A DNA stretch of 64,000 nt from Medicago truncatula (taxonomy: Eukaryota; Streptophyta; Magnoliopsida; Fabales; Fabaceae). The notes beneath the pieces were generated by a model. That model was not told where the DNA came from. It saw only the letters and a list, made by a program, of their open reading frames with translations, and did no database searches. How positions within the stretch are numbered: position 1 is the first letter of the stretch; every line of letters starts with the position of its first letter. The position numbers were made by a program, and so were the translations under genes. The stretch covers positions 25,379,292-25,443,291 of the forward strand of contig NC_053049.1 of the NCBI RefSeq assembly GCF_003473485.1, given 5' to 3'. This document shows positions 24,401 through 42,305 of this stretch, one piece after another.

Positions 24401-27400
24401 AAAAAGGTCTTTGACTCTATTAAACCGTCAAGTTGGTCCCTATATTTAGCCACCTACTATCAATTAGGTCCTTATATTTTAGCAATTTGCTCGTAGTAGT
24501 GACAAATCAATGTCCACTGTGATTCATGAACCATCCTTGATAGGCCGTGGACTTTCGAAGTTGGATTTATTCGTATCAATTATGAATCATGTGATAACAT
24601 ATTTGGTTTTAATCACAAAGCTTATGATATGGATTCTCATTTGATTCGTGTGACCTAGCAAATGAATCCAAATAACTCATTTATGATTTAGCTGGTCTAG
24701 GGTATTCCATAAGCTTTGTGGGTGTGGGGGAGGAACCTTGTGCGCGACAGCTGCAAGCATGAGATTTTCCAGGCTGTTGTGCTTGTGAGCTTAACGAGCC
24801 ATTTCCACTTGCTTGATCAGCTTGTTGTTGAATTGTTTCAATATTGTGCTTCTCTGATTTGGAGTAAATGCAAATTGGATTGGATTTTAAAATTCAGATT
24901 CTTAAAAATATCTGTGACGTTATGGATGATTAAAAAAGGTCTTTGACTCTATTAAACCGTCAAGTTGGTCCCTATATTTAGCCACCAAATTAGTCGTTGA
25001 TTTTGTAGGGATTTTTCTAATATATCATGACAGTGACGTTATGGATGATTAAAAAAGGTCTTTGACTCTATTAAACCGTCAAGTTGGTCCCTATATTTAG
25101 CCACCTACTATCAATTAGGTCCTTATATTTTAGCAATTTGCTCGTAGTAGTGACAAATCAATGTCCACTGTGATTCATGAACCATCCTTGATAGGCCGTG
25201 GACTTTCGAAGTTGGATTTATTCGTATCAATTATGAATCATGTGATAACATATTTGGTTTTAATCACAAAGCTTATGATATGGATTCTCATTTGATTCGT
25301 GTGACCTAGCAAATGAATCCAAATAACTCATTTATGATTTAGCTGGTCTAGGGTATTCCATAAGCTTTGTGGGTGTGGGGGAGGAACCTTGTGCGCGACA
25401 GCTGCAAGCATGAGATTTTCCAGGCTGTTGTGCTTGTGAGCTTAACGAGCCATTTCCACTTGCTTGATCAGCTTGTTGTTGAATTGTTTCAATATTGTGC
25501 TTCTCTGATTTGGAGTAAATGCAAATTGGATTGGATTTTAAAATTCAGATTCTTAAAAATATCTGTGACGTTATGGATGATTAAAAAAGGTCTTTGACTC
25601 TATTAAACCGTCAAGTTGGTCCCTATATTTAGCCACCAAATTAGTCGTTGATTTTGTAGGGATTTTTCTAATATATCATGACAGTGACGTTATGGATGAT
25701 TAAAAAAGGTCTTTGACTCTATTAAACCGTCAAGTTGGTCCCTATATTTAGCCACCTACTATCAATTAGGTCCTTATATTTTAGCAATTTGCTCGTAGTA
25801 GTGACAAATCAATGTCCACTGTGATTCATGAACCATCCTTGATAGGCCGTGGACTTTCGAAGTTGGATTTATTCGTATCAATTATGAATCATGTGATAAC
25901 ATATTTGGTTTTAATCACAAAGCTTATGATATGGATTCTCATTTGATTCGTGTGACCTAGCAAATGAATCCAAATAACTCATTTATGATTTAGCTGGTCT
26001 AGGGTATTCCATAAGCTTTGTGGGTGTGGGGGAGGAACCTTGTGCGCGACAGCTGCAAGCATGAGATTTTCCAGGCTGTTGTGCTTGTGAGCTTAACGAG
26101 CCATTTCCACTTGCTTGATCAGCTTGTTGTTGAATTGTTTCAATATTGTGCTTCTCTGATTTGGAGTAAATGCAAATTGGATTGGATTTTAAAATTCAGA
26201 TTCTTAAAAATATCTGTGTGATTATGGTGCTAGATGGCTGGTCTGATATGTTTTGTATTACTATACAGTTAATACTTATAAACACATAATTGCTACTAAT
26301 TGAATCAAATTACTCAATTCATGAAATACTTATAATTCATAATTAAAAACAAAAGTCATAAGCAAAAGATACATTTAAATACCGACGTATTTTGAGGAGT
26401 ATTTTGGTGCAACATCAGGCTACCTTAAAAATCAATTTTGTATCATCGGGTATTTTGGTGTGGCAACCTGCAGCTCTTTTTATTCCCAGCTGATATTTTT
26501 TGCACTAGTAATTCCTCCTAAAGTAGTTTTACCACAGAAATATCATGTAACCTTCCCATCCTTCTTGTCCTTTAAACTATTTCACTGTCATGATATGTCA
26601 ATGTTATCCCACTTGGTCTAAACATATGGGCACAAGAATCCGCAGAGCCACTTGTTAATGATATTGATGGTTAAGAATGAGTAAGAGTTGTCATGGCTCT
26701 TGGAATGAGAATAAAGAGGCTTGGCCGTCCGCGACTGGTTCACAATAGATGGGAAAGTGAAGAGGAAAGAAGGAGTGTGTGTTTCTGGTCACAGTGAAGA
26801 GAGATATACAGGGATTCTCTGTTTGAGCCAAATCCTTAAAATACCACCGTAATGACTCAGTTTTAGGGTTTTCAAATCCCCCTAACACAATAACGGTCCT
26901 GTTGTTGTGTCACCACTGTAAAACGCAAAGCAAATCTCAGTTGCAAACGTGGCTCTAACTTCATTCTGCTTTGCATTGCTACATGTGTGGGTGGCTAGCC
27001 ATTGCTCCGCCCCTCCCCAGTACTATCGGCTACAATGTGCCACTAGCCAACTATTGACAACATAGGTTAAATATGTGGCTGAATGTGCTTGTGTAGTTTT
27101 ATTTATATGTCTTGTGTGTTATCTTATTCATATGTTGTAAGTCAAATATGGAAGCTGGATTTATGCATTTTATCTGTATGTATGCTTTGTTTGTTTTAAC
27201 TTTTATGCATTTTATCTGCATTGCTTGGATATAATGTTGATATAATTTGACATTATTCCTGCTCTCTTCTAATATATTATCATGTACTTGACTTATCATT
27301 TTTCAACGTAATTTAGAGTTGTATCTACATGTCATTTCAAGACACTGGTGGATACTTGTTCTTTTACATCTTTGATACATTTACGTTGGTTGTGTAATTG

Positions 27401-27446
27401 AAAATTAACGCCATAATTGTTGGTTGGTTTGGTGCAGAAGATTAGT
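21445..27446 (+). CDS. Universal stress protein, PHOS32/34-like
   Basis: A single USP domain (about residues 42-212), an adenine-nucleotide-binding alpha/beta fold, with the motif GSRGFGAVRRGSDGKLGS (178-195) giving the G-2X-G-9X-G-S nucleotide loop and then CVCPVVVVR. A Ser-Pro at residues 25-26 corresponds to the site that MPK3/MPK6 phosphorylate in Arabidopsis PHOS32 (family knowledge). Start ATG 21445 opens a 249-codon frame ending at TAG 22192. However, AAAG|GTTAGG at 22189/22190 is a good splice donor, and an acceptor at 27438 (gtgcag) adds AAGATTAG, giving a C-terminus EHKKED close to the family's usual ending. I therefore propose join(21445..22189,27439..27446), 250 residues. Exon 1 is certain; the distal exon is inferred. 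Alternative: the unspliced end ...EHKKG. Confidence 0.88.
22379..26218. repeat. 651-bp tandem repeat, six units, in the USP intron
   Basis: Six head-to-tail units of 651 bp; a marker ORF starts at 22763, 23414, 24065, 24716, 25367 and 26018. By eye the copies are identical. The last lacks the final 69 bp. Each unit itself contains a duplicated sequence of about 70 bp (gtgacgttatggatgatt...tatttagcca), at its start and end, which is the likely substrate for unequal exchange. The 76-codon ORF in each unit has no recognisable domain and is probably chance. The array lies just after the USP coding exon, inside its proposed 5.2-kb intron. Confidence 0.95.
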
Positions 27447-27482
27447 GGGAGCCCAATTCATCACCTCAACTGTCTCTGCAGG
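27439..27482 (+). other. Proposed USP exon 2 (stop codon and 3' UTR)
   Basis: A 44-bp segment bounded by a T-rich acceptor (tggtttggtgcag) and a donor (TGCAG|GTGTGC). Joined in phase to the main USP exon, it supplies Glu-Asp and TAG (27444-27446), followed by 36 bp of untranslated sequence. It is collinear with known exon ends of USP relatives only by protein similarity; there is no transcript evidence here. Confidence 0.55.
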
Positions 27483-28153
27483 TGTGCCCTTTCTCCTTTT
27501 TGTACCTGCTATAACATATAAATACCTTGTTTTGTTGTTTGTCAGTGGATGGGATCTTGCTCATTATCCTTTAGTTTGAGCAAATAATGCTTGCAGACTT
27601 ATAGCTATTGCAGATGCAAAAACGATGAAAACTGTTTCTTCTTCAAGTGTGTAGTTTGGTTCAAACCAGGGGATGGTAGGGGAGGGATTGGATGAGATAT
27701 TTTGTTTGATTTATAAGATTGGTGTTTGATAGATTTTAATGGAGAGCAAGTGCTACATTACTTTTTACACCTTTGGCTTTTTAATATATGGTCCGAGACA
27801 ATGTTGGAATTAATTTTAGTCAATATAAACTTTATAGCAACTCTTGGGCCTAATCACCCCAATTATTGTAGGGGAGCAAAATTTCTGCTAGGAGAATATT
27901 GCTTCGGATTCCCCTACTCCCGTTTTGCTTCCAAAATAATGAACCAAACAAGAAAGACTTATAGTAATCCCCCCACCACCTCCCTTAAATGCTTTCCTGT
28001 GAAATAACTTCAAATGGTCAAATCTCTGTCTTGATTTTATCCATTTCCTTTTTTTTTCCTTGGTTTTTTTTTTTAACTCCATTGCAAAATGCACCTGATC
28101 TAAAATGGATTGTTGGAAATATTTGTTAAGTGATCTCTTTCTCTTCTTGTCAG

Positions 28154-28380
28154 GTTGCACTTTAAAGCATTTTCCTGGATGTTACAACTCTGGAAAGATT
28201 ATGGATGGTTTTGTATGGCTTGATGATTTTGGTTCTTTTAGGCTGTTGTAAGATTGTATTTGGTTCCGAACTGGTATATACTCTTTCATGTAGATGTACA
28301 AATTTGCTTGTGACTGTTTTTGGGGTTATGTTCCCATTCTGTATGTGGGAGATCGGATTTATCTTAATGCTCTTTTAATT
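28154..28380 (+). other. Proposed last 3' UTR exon of the USP gene
   Basis: Follows a strong acceptor (ctcttcttgtcag, 28153) and begins GTTGCACTTTAAAGCATT. The sequence is T/G-rich and non-coding, like a plant 3' UTR. A diverged copy of it, with the same acceptor, exists at 33481-33690. An exact poly(A) site cannot be named. Confidence 0.4.
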
Positions 28381-28399
28381 AACTACTAGATAATTATGA

Positions 28400-31112
28400 A
28401 AAACTATTTGCTGGTCATGGAACTGTGACTATGTTTGTGCTAGGAAATTCTTGACATAGTAAATTGATAGGATTTTTTTTACTTTTTTTTTTTTTTTTAT
28501 CAATATAATAATATTTTAAAGGAGCCATGAGAGTTGGTATTTTGGTAATCCAGAAAAACTTCATCTTCCAAAAAATTAAAACTTCATCTTCTCATTCTTG
28601 ATAATCCAGAAATTAAATAATCCAGAAAAATTGATCTTTATCATCTGGTTCATATCTTGATAATTTTGTTCATCATCTTCATTGATGAACAAATACATGT
28701 TGAACAAACAAAAATTTTCTATAACAATTGGAGATTACTTGTCGTTGCAACCTTCCCCAGCTTCAATCTGTCACGTACATGCTATGAAAATATATTAAAT
28801 AAAATAGAGGAATCACTTTATATATTTGTAGTGAAATATTTGTTATGTGACTTACATGTTTAAATTCATCTAGCTTCATAAACAAAAATTTGCTTCATCA
28901 AACCCAGCAACAAGTTGAACAAACAAAAACAAAACATTCACTTCATCTTCAACCCAAATAATGCTATTCTACGGTTCCTATTTTAAGCAAACCATAAATA
29001 TCAATAACAACCAGATCAAATTGATTTGGATATGGAATTAAGTTTCCAGGTTGATATGGAGCACAAAAACAGCAGCAAATTGAATTTAAACAAATACATG
29101 TACCAACAGCAGGAGGAAAATGCAGCACAAAAACAGAAGAAAAAAAAAAAGCTAGAATGCCTAGAGAGCAAAACAGAACCAGCAACAACAGGCATAGTAT
29201 TAGGCCAAAAAACTCCCTCCAACCGTATCAACTCTGCGGCCACAGAACCACGAAGCCTCAAACACGCCTTAGCCACGCTCAAGTACACGCCTATATGGGG
29301 GTTGTAGACTTGTAGCTACTATGGAGTACTTGAGGGTTTTGTTGGGAAGGTGATGGGTTCAAGAGGAAGAAGAAGAAGCCATTGGAATGGAAGGTGGTGC
29401 CGGTGGCTGGGGTTAGTAGAGAGGCTGGGGTTAGTAGAGAGAAAGAAGGGAGATTGAACCAACCAAACACATAGATTGGAAGAAGCCATTGGAAGTGAAA
29501 AGAATTGATTTTTTTTTCTTCTGATTTTTTAATTCTTTTTTTAATTTATTTAATTTAAAAATAGATTTTTTGGTTTTTTAAATTATTTAATTAATTAATT
29601 AAACACATGGTCTGCCACGTAGGCATTGAATAAGTCAAAATTGACCAAAAGGATTAAAGATGCAATTGAGCTAAATCATAAGGGACCAAAATTATAGTTT
29701 TTGACTTTTTGTACTTAGGGGATCAAAATTGCAAGTTTTTGAAAATTAGGGGGGAAAATGCACTTTAGCCCTCAATAAATAGGGCTCAACAATTTTTTTT
29801 TTTGAACAAGCATAGGGCTCAACAATTGGCTTTGACCTAGAGAAAATAGAGAAATCCCCACTTATACAACACCAATAATTACCACAAGAGATTTACCACC
29901 AACTTAGTTTTTGAGCATGAAATCAAAGGTTTGAGAAACACAATTCCAAAATTCCAAAATTCTTCATATACAATCCAAAAGTTGAAGAAGATTTGCAGCA
30001 ACAACAACTCAGAAATGCTTACGTATGAGTTCAGTTCGACACAATACAAAAGGTCAAAGAAAGTTTCAACGTAAAATAATCAATACAAATTTTAGTAACG
30101 GAAACACGGTGCACAAAACAAATGATTAGAGAAAGTCTCACCGGCAAGTTAGAAATAAAAAAATCTCAAATTCTAAATATCTTTTAGTTTTTCAAATGAG
30201 AAATGTTTTTTTTTTGAAGGAACGAAATGAGAAATGTTGAATGGTGCGAATACAGTGCGTACAAAATTTCACAACAAAAATAGCTAGCTGTATTTCTTTT
30301 TGTTCTCTAATCAGAATAGAAGCAGCAACTCAACACTGATTTGATTTATGTGTGCCATATACCTATTTTGTCGGTTTCTAAGAAATAAATTGATTTCGTA
30401 ACACTTTTTTTCGCTAATATGGGGGATTTTATCTTCCATGGTATGAGACATGATCACTATAATTTTTTTCTGCTGAAGTGTGAGACTTATTACTCAAAGT
30501 CTCTTTAAACAAAGTAATTAATCCCTAACATATTATGCCAAGATTTTTGAATCGAGCATTGCGAACTATCACGACAGGGACTTCTGCTAATGTTATCATT
30601 TTATTGCAATAATATGTTTGCGTGCTTGTGATAGTGCAAACAACTCGCATGACACCAGCAAGTGAAGCTTAATGCTTATCTATTTTGGTTGGGATTAAAT
30701 TACCATCCCTACACTAGGGGATTTATTATCATATCTGACAAGTACTTTATCACATTGTATTTACGTTTCGAAAGGTGCTTGAGGGGCAGAGGACAATGGT
30801 TTTGAATATTAACTCCACTTGACATACGTGCTAACCTTCCGACAATCAAGTACGAATGCGCTGATATGTGAGGTTTTAAGGTAAAAATATATATGTGGGC
30901 AAATGCTTTGAATTAGCCTTTATAGTGAAGAATTAGTATTTGAGAACCCCAAAACCCTAGTCTGGACGTCTGCGAGCATATTAGGGTGAGTCTGGACATC
31001 TGCGGATCCGAAATGAACGGTCCAAATACCTTTGTGCGGCCTTGGTTGAGTGTATTTAGGGTGAGTCTATACAATGATGTGTATTGGCTGCTAGTGAGAG
31101 CTGAGAGGACCA
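28400..31112. other. Spacer with transposon remnants, no gene seen
   Basis: A/T-rich. A stretch at about 29600-29790 (phrases 'gggaccaaaattatag', 'ttaggggggaaaatgcactttagccc') is one end of a Mutator-type legume foldback element whose partner end was not found. The ORFs at 28964-29307 on both strands overlap each other and show no domain. Nothing else is supported. Confidence 0.45.
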
Positions 31113-31545
31113 ATTTTTCAAGGAATTGATCAATATGAATATATAATTTGTTCCAGATAATTATTGTGAAAGTTAGGAGAAATATGAGGTACAGACTGGG
31201 TGTAAGGGATGTTATCGAGTATATTTTTCCACTCAAATTCTAGAACGTGTTAACTTAAAAGTTGCTTCACCCACGGCCCACGTTAAATATAATGTGTGGA
31301 TTAAATCAATATCTATGTTGTATTTTACCTCTAAAAAAAAATCTATGTTGTATTTTAGTTTAATGACTTTAATCAGCTTGGACCACCAAGATGGTGAAAT
31401 GGGAGACTCACTATTCAAAGTCTCCTCAAATAAATGAATTAATAAATTAATCAGCAACTTACTATGCCTATAGTTTTGAATTAAGCATTGCAAAGTGGGA
31501 ACTATCATGGCACTGCATTCTAACATTGTTTCCTTGCTAATCATC
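31113..31545 (+). pseudogene. 5' relic of an S-domain receptor kinase
   Basis: This matches the upstream block and first codons of the two intact receptor kinases: 'aaggaattgatcaatatgaata...' through 'attcaaagtctcctcaaataa' to an ATG (31509) followed by codons like ALHSNIVSLLI. Homology then stops at about 31545, within the signal peptide. A 25-bp internal duplication (aatctatgttgtatttta) is present. No lectin or kinase sequence follows, so only promoter and start remain. Confidence 0.75.
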
Positions 31546-33146
31546 GCAGGTCTACGATAGAATAAAGAAGAAATATAAAAAGAAACTAACATTGATTTTG
31601 AATAAAAAAGAAACTAACACTCATTTTGAATAAAAAATAAACTAACGAGAACTTGAATCAAAATCATACAGTTTGTTCATGATAGTAGATTTGCCAACTA
31701 GGATGAGGTTCACTTGGCGGCTTTCGACACACTACACATCCTTCGTCAAACTTCTTCGCGTGCATGTGCGGCTACGAAGTTAAATTACGAAGTTTGAGGA
31801 ATCAAGCTATTTTTTCTCTGCAAACAAAAAAAGACCTATATAAGCCTTCTAATTGGATTAGTGATTCTTTATTATTTATTCATACCCAGTTGTATTTAAC
31901 TTCACCAATATTTTATAGCCATAAGAAAATCATGAACAAGATGCCATATCAAAATATGTGACAACAAGATAACCAAACAAGCAACTATGACTTACCTACA
32001 ATAAGGTCCACACGAATATTTCTTTACATACAAAATAAGAAAGCAACAACAAGAGAGAAAAAATTAACAAGTGTTTTTCTTTGACAATCTAAGGCAACTT
32101 ATTTAATATTGTGGTGATGATTTTGACAAAAGATAAACTTTGAAATTTCAATAAAATAACGATGTCACCTTGGTTTCGTCAAACTTACCGTGAAGCATAC
32201 ATACTGGACAAAACACTAAACTAATTTCCATTAAAATAAATCATATCAAGTCAAATTGAAATTCATGACTTCGTGAAATAACCTGATTATATTACGCGTA
32301 AACGAGTAATAACATATATCTGAGTGTCCCCACGTTTAAGCTCATTTAAACATAGTGAATCTTTCAAACCATATTCATTAGCATCTAAAGGCTAGCTAAC
32401 TAAGGATTTCATATCTTTATTGACAACACAGTGAACTTATCAAACCATGAATCTAGAAACAGAATACTAGAACATAATAGATTCAAACTAACTCACAAAT
32501 CACTTAATATATTCTCAACTCAGCAAAATCACACCTATTAATTTTGTACAAATTTCACATTGAAAAGGTGTGTGACTTTTATATAAGGTTATCTTCTTTA
32601 CACTAAATTAGCCATTACTAGATGCTGCATAACAAACCATAATTTTTCTTCAGTTCAGATTTGTTGATCATGATTACAACCAAAAAACAAATGTCACTGA
32701 TTCTCACAGGCGTGCTCACAAAAAGGACGGTGAAGAGGACAGTTTACACATGCCTGTTATGCAGATTTCTTTGCACAGGTAAACAACTAGCCTAATCGCA
32801 CTCGGACAATTTACATAATATTCTATTGAAAATATTACTCCTCACTTACTGTCCTTGTGAGAATAGTTAACGACTTTGTTATTTTTATTAAAATAGCTTA
32901 TCAATTATCATTGATTAATTCCTCCCACGTGGGAGGTTATTGATGGAGCGGAGAATAAATAAGCTATTATACGAGTTCCTCCTACAATTCGGGAGTAGTC
33001 TAGTCCCCTTGCACTTTCAAAGATTTCCACTATATTATAAATTGCAGGACACAACCAAGAGACTTCCAATGCTCAAGCACACAAGCAAGAAACTTCCAAA
33101 TGCTCAATTACAACCGAAAGAGTTTCAAAAAGATTACAAATAACTT
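31546..33146. other. Spacer without recognised gene
   Basis: A/T-rich with no credible coding region. Short ORFs at 31764-31961 and 32940-33143 show no domain. A short CG-containing patch near 32700-32780 is not readable as an exon. Confidence 0.45.
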
Positions 33147-33690
33147 GTTTTGTAGTTTGTCTGTGGATGAGATCTTGCTCTATGTCCTTTGTTTGAAGCA
33201 AATAATGCATGTAGACCGATAGATATTGCAAATGCAACAATTATGAAATCTGTTTCTTGTTCTAGTGTGTGTTTGGTTCAAACCAGGGGATAGATATTGC
33301 ACATGCAACAATTATGAAATCTGTTTCTTGTTCTAGTGTGTGTTTGGTTCGAACCAAACAATAAAGACTTGACATTTTACCATTTCTTTTCTCTTCCTGT
33401 GCAGAATGCACCTGATCTAAAATGGATTGTTGGAAATATTTGTTAAGTGCTCTCTTTCTCTTCTTGTCAGGTTGCACCTTAGAGCATTTCCCTGGATGTT
33501 ATAACTCTGGAAAGATTATGGATGGCTTTGTATGGCTTGATGATTTTAGTTCCTTTAGGCTGTTGTAAGATTGTATTTGGTTCCGAACTGGTATATACTC
33601 TTTCATGTAGATGTACAAATTTGCTTGTGACTGTTTTTGGGGTTATGTTCCCATTCTGTATGTTCCCATTCTGCATGTACGTTTCAAAGT
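33147..33690 (+). repeat. Diverged copy of the USP gene 3' region
   Basis: Matches 27533-27675 (tggatgagatcttgctc..., gtttggttcaaaccagggg) and then 28090-28360 (cacctgatctaaaatggattgttgg, splice-like cttcttgtcag, ggatgtta.aactctggaaagattatgg). The copy lacks about 400 bp present between these blocks at the USP locus and contains a local 70-bp duplication (agatattgca...tgtttggtt). No coding exon is included. Confidence 0.8.
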
Positions 33691-33839
33691 AATCGTTGAT
33701 AAGGACAATTCAGGGAATGGTGCTAAGAAATTCCTTATAGGATTTTTTATTTTTTGACAAACACGATTCCTCGTTCCAAATTTTTTCGCACAAATCCAAA
33801 AGTTGAAGAAAGATTTGCATATTTTTGTAATGGCTAGTG

Positions 33840-35004
33840 ACTTGAGATGACCCGATTTAATAAGGAATTGATCAATATGAATGTTTTATTTTTGCTCTGG
33901 ATATAAAAAACTTAATAGAATATATATTTTTTGCTCCAGATAATTATCGTAAAAGTTAGGAGAAATATGAGTTACATGGACCAGGTGTAGGTGATGTTAT
34001 CAAGTATATTTTTCCATTCAAAATCTAGAACATGTTAACTTACACGTTGCCTCGAAAATTGTTGTTGACACTTCACTGTTGACTGAAAACACTAGAAATT
34101 AAAATTACTGAAATGTCATCAATGGCAATTAACTTCCGCAGAAATTAATCGACTGTAATTAACTGCCGATCTACAACCATTTTAACATATACATGGAAAG
34201 AAAACAATCTTTATCGGCACTTAAGTGCCATGGAGCTATTTCTCTGTCAATTATACGGTGAAGTCAGAAAATTGACTTTTTTGAAAATTATACGGTGAAG
34301 TTAGAAAATTGACTTTTTTGAAAAAGTTATTTTGTTTATTCAATAGTATAATTTCCGATATCATGTCAGCTAGTGTCATGTTGATGGACCACTCTAAAAC
34401 TAAGCTTTATCTTATTACAAATTAGTCCTCATACAAAATATAAGGGGAATTTCAATCTTAGTGCACAAATGAGAATCTATGTTTAATTTTGATTTAATCA
34501 GGGACACAATTGCAATAAGTATGGGCAGATTTGCAATACACCATATAATGACGTGACATGCATTAAGTACACAAATATTCAATGATTGGTCATTTAACTT
34601 CACCAAAAAAGTCATTTTCATGACTTCACCATAGAAATTTTCATATGTTAAAATGGTTATGGATCGGCGGTTAACTACCGGTTAATTTCCGCAGCAATTA
34701 ACTGTCGATGGGGGCATTTGAGTAATTTTCTGGTGTTTTTCAGCCAACGGTGAACTGCCAACCACAATTTTCAGTTGCCTCGGACATGGCCCACACTAAA
34801 CATAATGTTTGTCTCTCTCCTTGCTTAGCTAAAAAAAAATTGTTGTATTTTAGTTTAATGTCTCTAATCTGCTTGGACCACCAAGATGCTGAAATGGGAG
34901 ACTTACTATTCAAAGTCTCCTCAAATAAATTAATTAATAATTAATCACCAACATATTATGCCAAGAGTTTTGAATTGAGCATTGCAAATCAAGTGCGAAC
35001 TATC
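33840..35004 (+). promoter_or_regulatory. Conserved upstream block of receptor kinase 1
   Basis: Two pieces, 33865-34054 and 34774-35004, are collinear with the upstream block of the second kinase gene (43756-44131) and of the truncated relic (31113-31508). Shared text includes 'gataattat(t/c)gt(g/a)aaagttaggagaaatatga', 'tgcttggaccaccaagat' and 'actattcaaagtctcct'. A Mutator-like element has split the block about 230 bp before the start codon, so the promoter of this gene may differ from that of its paralogue. Confidence 0.6.
34055..34773. mobile_element. Mutator-like MITE in the kinase 1 promoter
   Basis: The left end AAAATTGTTGTTGACACTTC and inverted right end AAAATTGTGGTTGGCAGTTC continue as inverted repeats through GAAAACACTAGAAA / GAAAAACACCAGAAA. 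The direct repeat gttgcctcg flanks both sides (34046-34054 and 34774-34782), 9 bp as in Mutator-like elements, though two extra bases (ca) at the right end leave the border uncertain by 1-2 bp. The two related kinase loci lack it. It holds a short tandem repeat (gaagt(c/t)agaaaattgactttttt). Confidence 0.85.
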
Positions 35005-40958
<5,954 letters not shown>

Positions 40959-41390
40959 GTTTTAGAGTGACGACGTCACTATCTGTAAGAATTGAATACT
41001 TACTTGTTTGGGTAACATTGAACAAACTTGTGTCAATGCTACTATTATAATTTCTTTCCTTTATCTACTCCAATGTTGTTTTAGTAAAATCTGTCAAGGA
41101 TAATCATTAGGAGAATAAAATTAGATAGTAGTTTAGAAAATTAGTTAAAATTTAAATATGCTCTATAAATAAAGATTTTGTATTTCTTTGGCTTAATTAT
41201 ATTTGTGATTCCTATCAATATATCTGATTTGATTTTAGTCCTATAAAAAAACGAGTTTTGATACGAGAAGAAAGATTGATCAAGAGTAATGAAAAATTCA
41301 AGCAAAAAATGAATAGAAAAAAGTATATGAAACACAGAGAATGATGAAACAAATCATGGAGATGATCCAAAGATAAGCCCAACCTTAGTT
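40959..41390 (+). other. 3' flank of kinase 1
   Basis: From the stop codon to about 41240 this is collinear with the 3' flank of the second kinase (48336-48620), for example 'cttgtttgggtaacattgaa' and 'tttctttcctttatctactcc', so it contains the shared 3' UTR. After that no homology is seen. Confidence 0.55.
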
Positions 41391-41531
41391 GCACAACTTT
41401 AGCTTGTTTAGTTTTTATCTATTATTTGTTTTCTGCTCACTGTTTTTATGCTTCTTAAGTTCTACTTCTGATCAATTCTGTTGTTGCTTCTGAATGAAAT
41501 GATTATGCTTCTGAACTTCGCTCTTGCTCTG

Positions 41532-41565
<34 letters not shown>

Positions 41566-42258
41566 GGCATATCACATGAGAATGGGTAACTTATGTGAGA
41601 ATGATAGGAATAAATTCCAACCATTAGATCAAAATCGTATGGATGAGATTAGAATCCAAATTTTTTGAAGTCACGTGACTCTATCTATTCTTCCTGTTTT
41701 CCCCAAAAAACCTTTGAATTAAATCAATGAAAGATGAATTCATAAATCTACAGCATTTGTCTGGGGAAAATCTGTCGTGCCTTAATACCCTTTACACTTC
41801 AAGCTGACCTATAACCATCTCCCACTCCCATAAAGCATTTTCAAAACCGAACAAAACACACACAATTTGTTTTACCTCAATTCCTTTTGTCAAAGATGCA
41901 GCTATGAAGTGAAATTTGGTTTTTTTTTTTTATCAATCTACTTATTCAAATCGATTCATGCTAAAAAAAAAAAAATTAAAATTCCCAATTCATGAAATTA
42001 GGTTTAATCTATCACATCGAGACATTAACTTCAATCCTGTAAATAAACATTAAGAGGAATATAGAGATGGCAATGGGTGGTATTTTACCCAAAACGGTTT
42101 TTAGAGGAGAAGAGAGAAAAGTCACAGCTTTTGGGGAAGAGAGCATCACTTGACTTCAAAAAATTTGGATTCTAATCTCATCTATGCGATTTTAATCTAA
42201 TGGTTGGGATTTATTCCTATCATTCTCATATAAGTTACTTATTCTCATGTGATATGCC

Positions 42259-42305
<47 letters not shown>

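Noticed and set aside
22763..26221. Identical 76-codon ORFs in each 651-bp unit as a repeated small-protein gene
   Set aside because: They are copies of one frame in a tandem array, with no domain, no Kozak-like context and no sign of codon selection. Identity reflects the repeat, not conservation.
27726..28007. 93-codon plus ORF between the proposed USP UTR exons as a gene
   Set aside because: No domain, poor start context, and the stretch is absent from the duplicated copy at 33147, so it is more likely inserted non-coding DNA.
34975..35004. Longer N-terminus of the receptor kinases starting at TTG (34975 and 44102)
   Set aside because: The ten extra codons begin with a non-ATG codon and precede the hydrophobic signal peptide; the ATG at 35005 and 44132 gives a standard start.
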